From contig PWGE01000371.1 of assembly GCA_003554345.1 (NCBI GenBank), forward strand, positions 1 through 5,434: a stretch of DNA of 5,434 nucleotides. Direction: 5' to 3'. Below are positions 1 to 3,542 of this stretch, piece by piece. Made by a program: the position numbers and the translations under genes. The notes below the pieces were generated by a model. The model did no database searches, was not told where the DNA came from, and saw nothing but the letters and a program-made list of their open reading frames with translations. Within the stretch, counting starts at the first letter, position 1. Each line of letters starts with the position of its first letter. Origin of the DNA: T1SED10-198M sp003554345 [NCBI: Candidatus Sumerlaeota bacterium]. GTDB lineage: Bacteria; Sumerlaeota; T1SED10-198M.

Positions 1-8
1 AAGATGCC

Positions 9-35
9 GATTCCGCCAGAGGCGGACTTTCAGAA
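9..35 (+). repeat. Short palindromic dispersed repeat, copy A
   Basis: The core is a perfect hairpin: TCCGCC (12-17), loop AGA, GGCGGA (21-26), followed by ACTTTCAGAA. A second copy lies on the opposite strand at 2883-2908 and shares both flanks, GA-TCCGCCAGAG and ACTTTCAGAA, but has a damaged right arm. Two copies in one 5.4-kb window, both outside genes, point to a dispersed intergenic repeat rather than a terminator for one gene. From memory, TCCGCC/GGCGGA palindromes of this kind are frequent in Bacteroidota spacers; I could not check this. Confidence 0.55.
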
Positions 36-82
36 AGACCCTGACAAATATTTTGAAAGACATGTCAAATTATCTCAGAGTA

Positions 83-104
83 GAGACGCAATATTTTGCG
101 TCTC
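83..104. repeat. Perfect 9-bp palindromic hairpin (GAGACGCAA/TTGCGTCTC)
   Basis: GAGACGCAA at 83-91 and TTGCGTCTC at 96-104 are exact reverse complements separated by a 4-base loop, TATT. On the plus strand the right arm is followed by AAAAGAG, not a T-run, so a plus-strand terminator is unlikely. On the minus strand it is followed by TACTCTGAG, again not a T-run. I recall very similar GTAGAGACGCAA palindromes scattered through Bacteroidota and cyanobacterial genomes, which favours a REP-like element; that recollection is untested here. Confidence 0.55.
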
Positions 105-294
105 AAAAGAGTTTTATTTTCAGAGGCGGGACAGTACCAGTGTATTGCCCTGTATTAATCTCCCCGATCATTTCAGCCGTAGGGGAGATATATGTGTCTG
201 CCCTGATAGATTGCAACGCAAATCCATAGAATTGACATGCAAATTTTCTTTTAATCCAGCTCTTGAGACCATACTTGCCGGGCAAGCTTGACAA
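103..294 (-). pseudogene. Possible decayed hexapeptide-repeat protein fragment
   Basis: On the minus strand an open stretch of 63 codons contains DTYISPTAEMIGEI (bases 157-198). This resembles the first turns of left-handed beta-helix proteins (gamma-carbonic anhydrase/PaaY-like proteins or acyltransferases), in which a pattern like 'P-A-x-x-IG-D/E-V' precedes 'IG' hexapeptides. The similarity fades at once. The next residues do not continue the repeat, the frame stops just at the palindromic repeat at 83-104, and no ATG start or ribosome binding site is visible. A decayed remnant interrupted or bordered by the repeat is one reading. Chance similarity in a noncoding stretch is at least as likely. 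Confidence 0.18.
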
Positions 295-309
295 AAAGAG
301 AAAGCTCTT
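293..309 (-). terminator. Weak terminator-like hairpin after the amylase gene
   Basis: AAGAG (296-300) and CTCTT (305-309) pair around a 4-base loop. Read on the minus strand, the hairpin runs directly into a T-run, and it lies about 75 bases past the amylase stop codon. The stem is only 5 bp and AT-rich, so termination would be weak. On the plus strand a T-run also follows about 5 bases later, so it could act in either direction. Confidence 0.33.
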
Positions 310-384
310 CTATCTTTTTTCATATTCACCAGGGGAAGGGGTTAGCGGAGGTGCGTTATACCATTCATAAAGCACGGGAACGTA

Positions 385-2352
385 TTATTTATCAGCCCAC
401 CTTTCAATTTCCAGCACAATAGTTTCTCCGTTGGTACGAAAGATATGTTGCCTGTTTTCCTGCTGGTCGGCACCAACCACATCTTCTCCTGCTTCATTTT
501 GTTCACGTGTATCCCAGCAGCCACGGGTAAACTTAAACTGAACCAGGTAATGACGGGGAAAATCGACAGAAAGAGTATAGTAATTGTCTTTTCGCTGTAA
601 GCGATACTCCTCATCCTGAGGGTTCCACTGGTTTACATCGGCAGACATATAGACATCTGCTTCAGGGGGAGTATCCTCAGGCACTTTTACTTTAAAGGTA
701 GAGGTATAAAGTGGTAAAACATAGTCCTTTTTTTCAGGGAAAGGTGGTTTCTGTTCATATTTCAAAACAGCGCTGTGATAAGGCTCTATCAGCAATTCGT
801 CATCGGTGCTCACTGTATAATCACCAAGAAGTTCTCTTACCGGTCCATGTTGTACAGTCAACTTCTTCTCCTTTTCGAACACATTATGAATAACAAGAAG
901 GGAATAGTCATTATTTTCGGAAGATACCGTATAGCTGTAAGAACCGGCTGACACCGGATAATGATTGTAGTTGCGGCTATAAAAGAAGGCGGGATAGTCA
1001 TTTCGAATCTCTATCAAGCGTCGATAATGATTATAAATACTCTCCTTCTTTTCTTTCTGTTCCTGGAGGGAGATGCCATCGGAAGGGTGTAAATAGCGAA
1101 GAGGCTCCTCATAATGATCCGTCATTTCGGTCATACCTTCTCCTGACAGATCTTCAAACCACGGAAAGGGTTCCCTGCGATTGGGGTCTGTCGATTGACC
1201 GGCCTGTCCGAGTTCCTGGCCATAATAAATATATGGTGTGCCCGGCAGGGTCAAAAGAAGAGAGCCGGCAAGCTTTATTTTATCCTCGTTTTCTCCAAGA
1301 CGTGAAGCGATGCGGTCCATATCATGATTCGAGACCATGGTAGAATCTACAAACAGGGACGCTGGATTACTGGCAGCATGGGAAGTGTATAGCTCATGTA
1401 TTTCCTGAATCTTTTCAACAACGGGAATCTTCGAACCAAGCGCCATTTTATACATTTCCTCAGCCATCACGAAATTAAAGGAAGATTCCAGTGCCTCGTA
1501 GTATGGCGCAATATCTTCGGAGAGGTGATACCAGTTTTCACCCACCACAAAAGCAGAAGGCTCGACTTTTTTCACAAAGGCATTAAACTCCTGCCACCAT
1601 CCAACGGTGAAATCACGATCAGGATCAATAACATTTGCTCCATCAAGGCGAAAGCCGTCAACCCCTTTTTTCAGCCAGAAACGTGCAATTTCTTTTATCT
1701 CCTGTCGAACTTCAGGATTATGATAATTTAAATCCGGCATATGATACGCATAGTGCGCATAATAAAAACGGTCAGTTTCTAACAGGGGACGAAATTTCTC
1801 CCTGTCGAGATGTGATTCCTCCGGTTCTTCCGTCCAGATATAATAGTCATAGTAAGGGTTATCCGCTCCCTTTGAGGCTTCTATAAACCAGGGATGGCTG
1901 GTGGAGGTATGATTTGCCACAAAGTCAACGATGACTTTTAAATCATGACGATGAGCTTTTTCTAAAAATGCCTGAAAATCCTCCAGGGATCCATAATCAG
2001 GTTCAACAGCATAGTAATCAATAACATCGTACCCATGATAAGACTCCCCTTTTGTTACAGGCATTAACCAGAGACCGGATACGCCAAGCTCTTTAAAATA
2101 AGGAATCTTCTTTTTAAGCCCCTCAAAGTCGCCGGTACCATCACCAGAACCATCGTAAAAACTACGTACAAACACCTGGTAAAAGACTGCCTCTTTTGCC
2201 CAGGACGGATTTTCATGAGGCTGTTCGGTGCCTTCTACCAAAAAGGAAGGCAAACAACCTGCGAAAGAGTGTAAAAAACAAAGCAACAAAGCCCCTTTCA
2301 GTGTCAGGAAAACTCTGAATCTCCAGTATTTCCCTGGCAGATCATTGGTCAT
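385..2352 (-). CDS. GH13 alpha-amylase family glycoside hydrolase, predicted lipoprotein
   Basis: This predicted 655-residue enzyme should hydrolyse alpha-1,4-linked glucans (starch, maltooligosaccharides) by the retaining GH13 mechanism. Visible GH13 motifs: DFVANH (143-148, region I), MPDLN (205-209, region V), GFRLDGANVI with nucleophile Asp237 (region II), GENW with acid/base Glu272 (region III) and SNHD with Asp344 (region IV). The catalytic barrel spans about 52-450, followed by a beta domain (about 455-535). A C-terminal domain (about 549-655), with NQWNP and FKFTRGCWDT, resembles CBM20/CBM48-type starch-binding modules. I chose ATG 2352 because it gives a short basic leader, a hydrophobic stretch and FAGC with lipidation Cys33. 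A TTG start at 2415 would push that signal 21 residues inward. MPDLN suggests the intermediate oligo-1,6-glucosidase/neopullulanase group (GH13_36), so exact specificity is open. No Shine-Dalgarno is obvious. No sus-like partner is in view. Family is secure; subfamily and lipidation are inferred. Confidence 0.93.
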   Translation of the reverse strand: MTNDLPGKYWRFRVFLTLKGALLLCFLHSFAGCLPSFLVEGTEQPHENPSWAKEAVFYQVFVRSFYDGSGDGTGDFEGLKKKIPYFKELGVSGLWLMPVTKGESYHGYDVIDYYAVEPDYGSLEDFQAFLEKAHRHDLKVIVDFVANHTSTSHPWFIEASKGADNPYYDYYIWTEEPEESHLDREKFRPLLETDRFYYAHYAYHMPDLNYHNPEVRQEIKEIARFWLKKGVDGFRLDGANVIDPDRDFTVGWWQEFNAFVKKVEPSAFVVGENWYHLSEDIAPYYEALESSFNFVMAEEMYKMALGSKIPVVEKIQEIHELYTSHAASNPASLFVDSTMVSNHDMDRIASRLGENEDKIKLAGSLLLTLPGTPYIYYGQELGQAGQSTDPNRREPFPWFEDLSGEGMTEMTDHYEEPLRYLHPSDGISLQEQKEKKESIYNHYRRLIEIRNDYPAFFYSRNYNHYPVSAGSYSYTVSSENNDYSLLVIHNVFEKEKKLTVQHGPVRELLGDYTVSTDDELLIEPYHSAVLKYEQKPPFPEKKDYVLPLYTSTFKVKVPEDTPPEADVYMSADVNQWNPQDEEYRLQRKDNYYTLSVDFPRHYLVQFKFTRGCWDTREQNEAGEDVVGADQQENRQHIFRTNGETIVLEIERWADK

Positions 2353-2427
2353 TTTAAACAAACTGGTCAGATGTTCAGGAATGGTTGCAATCCTTTTCTT
2401 TTCAATAGTATGCAAAAATGTACCGAC

Positions 2428-2445
2428 TTTTTACATCAGTAAAAA
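2428..2445. promoter_or_regulatory. Inverted repeat over the amylase promoter, candidate operator
   Basis: TTTTTAC (2428-2434) and GTAAAAA (2439-2445) are perfect 7-bp arms around ATCA. The repeat overlaps the predicted -7 element of the minus-strand amylase promoter (2442-2449) and covers the expected transcription start. That is where a repressor would bind. It lacks a GC-rich stem, so it is not a convincing terminator. No regulator gene is in the window, and the AT-richness makes a chance palindrome possible. Confidence 0.35.
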
Positions 2446-2473
2446 TATATCACGAGAGAACTGGTAAAGCAAA
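2442..2473 (-). promoter_or_regulatory. Predicted Bacteroidota-type promoter for the amylase gene
   Basis: Read on the minus strand, TTTG (2473-2470) is followed by 20 bases and then TATATTTT (2449-2442). This fits the Bacteroidota consensus (TTTG or TTG, about 19-21 bases, TAnnTTTG) with one mismatch, the final G. Transcription would begin near 2435, giving a leader of about 83 bases before the ATG at 2352. The surrounding DNA is AT-rich, so near-matches arise easily. Confidence 0.42.
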
Positions 2474-2649
2474 TCAGCCGGAAAATGTACCCGTTGTTTT
2501 AGACAAAAAGAAAGAATCAATAAGGGAAGGTCTCTTCTGAAAATAAAACCCGGGAAAAGATGTTTTACATCAATGATACGGGGATGAAGCCAGGATAAGT
2601 CCGGAAAGAATAAGAAACCAGAAAAATTTGCATCGATGCACAGGATATG

Positions 2650-2767
2650 CAGGATATCAGAAAAAAAATAATCTCATCAGATCCGGAAAAAGAGATGTAA
2701 CAAGGATTGAGAGAGGATGAAACAGGATGTCAGAGAAAAGATAATGTTATCAGATCCTGGAAACAGA
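2650..2767 (+). repeat. Imperfect 44-base direct repeat, two copies
   Basis: Copy 1 (2650-2693) and copy 2 (2723-2767) align with about six mismatches and one inserted base. Shared blocks include CAGGAT, TCAG, ATAAT, ATCAGATCC and GGAAA. The copies start 73 bases apart. A shortened possible third copy at 2591-2609 (CAGGATAAG then TCCGGAAAGA) lacks the middle. No coding or hairpin role is evident. Confidence 0.6.
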
Positions 2768-2826
2768 ATAGTATCTTTATTTCGTGTTTTTTTGCATTCT
2801 CCTTCAAAATAATATATGTTATGTAT

Positions 2827-2853
2827 GACTTTGCGGACTTTGCGAGCTTCGCG
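2827..2853 (+). repeat. Three tandem 9-mers (GACTTTGCG)
   Basis: GACTTTGCG occurs at 2827-2835 and again at 2836-2844, followed by a diverged third unit AGCTTCGCG at 2845-2853. From memory, runs of CTTTGCG/CGCAAAG units are frequent in Bacteroidota spacers. Function unknown. Confidence 0.6.
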
Positions 2854-2882
2854 TGATACATTCTTATTCTGTATCTTTTTTG

Positions 2883-2908
2883 TTCTGAAAGTTCACTCTG
2901 GCGGATTC
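2883..2908 (-). repeat. Dispersed repeat, copy B (decayed palindrome)
   Basis: Read on the minus strand, this 26-base segment begins GA-TCCGCCAGAG and ends ACTTTCAGAA, the same flanks as the repeat at 9-35. The right palindrome arm, GGCGG in copy A, is replaced by a shorter TGA, so the hairpin is lost. The two copies lie in opposite orientation on either side of the amylase gene. Confidence 0.55.
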
Positions 2909-2947
2909 ATCATTGGTGGCGCCACTTTCTGAGCTGGTGTTCGGAAC

Positions 2948-2979
2948 CCTCCTGAAAACAACTGTTAAAAGTCAGGAGG
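2948..2979. repeat. 8-bp inverted repeat (CCTCCTGA/TCAGGAGG)
   Basis: CCTCCTGA at 2948-2955 and TCAGGAGG at 2972-2979 are perfect reverse complements with a 16-base loop. No T-run follows on either side, and no gene ends here, so a terminator role is not supported. It could be a remnant of a mobile element end or part of an RNA structure. Confidence 0.45.
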
Positions 2980-3049
2980 CAGCTTTGAAATCGCGCCCCC
3001 CCCAATCACAGATCAGCCTGACTTATCCGATCAGTCTTATTGTACTTCT

Positions 3050-3082
3050 GTCCATATTGTCCACAATGTCCATGTAAGTCCA
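3050..3082 (+). repeat. Four phased GTCCA units
   Basis: GTCCA starts at 3050, 3059, 3068 and 3078, giving spacings of 9, 9 and 10 bases with variable 4-5 base linkers. The decamer TGTCCACAAT, present here at 3058-3067, recurs at 3218-3227. The near-helical spacing would suit a protein binding one face of DNA, but nothing else supports that. Confidence 0.45.
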
Positions 3083-3240
3083 CGTGTTTTCTTCCCCTGG
3101 TGCTGCCGAATTTGGCGTGAATATCTTACCCGGTAATAGTCATTGAGGAGCTAAAAACTCAAAAAGCGGAAAAGGGAGATTCCGAATGACTCCGAAGAAA
3201 ACCAGAATTATAAGTGCTGTCCACAATTATTAAACATGTA

Positions 3241-3277
3241 AAAGCATCGGTCATCAATAGTGATGGGAAAATGCTTT
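3241..3277. repeat. Two-stem hairpin in the spacer
   Basis: AAAGCAT (3241-3247) pairs with ATGCTTT (3271-3277). Inside it, CATCA (3252-3256) pairs with TGATG (3261-3265) around an ATAG loop. The two stems are separated by an internal loop of 4 and 5 bases. Twelve base pairs in a nested arrangement resemble a folded RNA or cruciform. No T-run follows, so it is not a standard terminator. It lies about 230 bases before the predicted promoter of the GLUG gene, so it is not in that gene's predicted leader. Confidence 0.5.
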
Positions 3278-3403
3278 GCTCTCTCTGTTCGCAGTACCGG
3301 CGTGTTTACTGGCATAAACATATCCAACAAAAGAGCACCATATTTTTACATGAATACATTTTAATTAGAGAACCTTTTTGTAGTAGTTGAAAACAATAAA
3401 AGT

Positions 3404-3433
3404 ATACAATTTTATAAAATAAAAAAATTGTAT
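3404..3433. promoter_or_regulatory. 10-bp AT-rich inverted repeat upstream of the GLUG gene
   Basis: ATACAATTTT (3404-3413) and AAAATTGTAT (3424-3433) are perfect reverse complements around a 10-base A/T loop. It lies about 45-70 bases upstream of the predicted -33 element, a typical place for an activator site. Ten matched pairs are notable, although the local AT-richness raises the chance of such palindromes. Confidence 0.38.
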
Positions 3434-3475
3434 TATAATCAAAGGTAGGGCAAGAGAAAACTGGTTATATACAGA

Positions 3476-3506
3476 TTGTTTTTTACATGACAGAAAAGTA
3501 AATTTG
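3476..3506 (+). promoter_or_regulatory. Predicted Bacteroidota-type promoter for the GLUG/PKD gene
   Basis: TTG at 3476-3478 is followed by 20 bases and TAAATTTG at 3499-3506, a full match to the Bacteroidota -7 consensus TAnnTTTG at the usual distance. The start of transcription would be near 3512, about 30 bases before the ATG. One TTTTACAT octamer (3481-3488) lies in the spacer between the two elements. Confidence 0.6.
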
Positions 3507-3531
3507 AAAAAAAATTTTATCTGCTGCTCAT

Positions 3532-3538
3532 GGGAGGA
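3532..3538 (+). promoter_or_regulatory. Strong Shine-Dalgarno (GGGAGGA) for the GLUG/PKD gene
   Basis: GGGAGGA ends 4 bases before the ATG at 3543 and fixes that start. A strong Shine-Dalgarno is less usual in Bacteroidota, and the amylase in this window shows none. An ATG at 3530 overlaps the site but is in another frame. Confidence 0.7.
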
Positions 3539-3542
3539 TATC

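Larger units (their letters stand above)
1..384. other. Gene-poor segment downstream of the amylase gene
   Basis: I see no convincing intact gene here. Open frames exist on both strands, but they run through palindromic repeats, lack ribosome binding sites, and are not recognisable as complete proteins. What can be supported is listed separately: two short palindromic repeats in the first 105 bases, a low-confidence trace of a hexapeptide-repeat protein on the minus strand, and a weak hairpin that could end the amylase transcript. A gene lying further left, outside the window, cannot be judged. Confidence 0.6.
2474..3475. other. Long gene-poor spacer between divergent genes
   Basis: Between the two predicted promoters lie about 1 kb with no convincing gene. 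The longest noted small frame, a 58-codon GTG-start frame at 3214-3390, has no ribosome binding site and spans a hairpin, so I do not call it. The spacer instead holds imperfect direct repeats, 9-base tandem repeats, a decayed palindromic repeat, three inverted repeats, an 8-base C-run (2996-3003), a 10-bp palindrome GTGGCGCCAC (2916-2925) and several TTTTACAT octamers. The length is unusual for two divergent genes and may mark a site of past insertion and decay, or an unrecognised RNA. Confidence 0.6.

Noticed and set aside
4-291. Plus-strand open frame of 95 codons at the left edge
   Set aside because: It runs straight through two palindromic repeats, has no ribosome binding site in view, and its product shows no recognisable domain.
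2855-2880. GATACA/TGTATC hairpin followed by a T-run, terminator-like
   Set aside because: The stem is only 6 bp and AT-rich, and no plus-strand gene ends upstream of it.
2650-3082. Direct and tandem repeats considered as a CRISPR array
   Set aside because: Repeat units are too few, too diverged and too short or unevenly spaced, and no cas gene is present.
3058-3227. TTGTCCACA and CTGTCCACA, one or two mismatches from a DnaA box (TTATCCACA)
   Set aside because: Only two imperfect boxes about 160 bases apart, with no dnaA, dnaN or partition genes nearby; not evidence for an origin.
3214-3390. 58-codon frame starting GTG, with a CSLC motif
   Set aside because: It has no Shine-Dalgarno or promoter, spans the nested hairpin at 3241-3277, and one CxxC pair is not enough for a zinc-binding protein.
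3440-3447. Minus-strand TACCTTTG, a full match to the -7 consensus
   Set aside because: No TTG lies at the right distance upstream and no minus-strand gene follows in the spacer.
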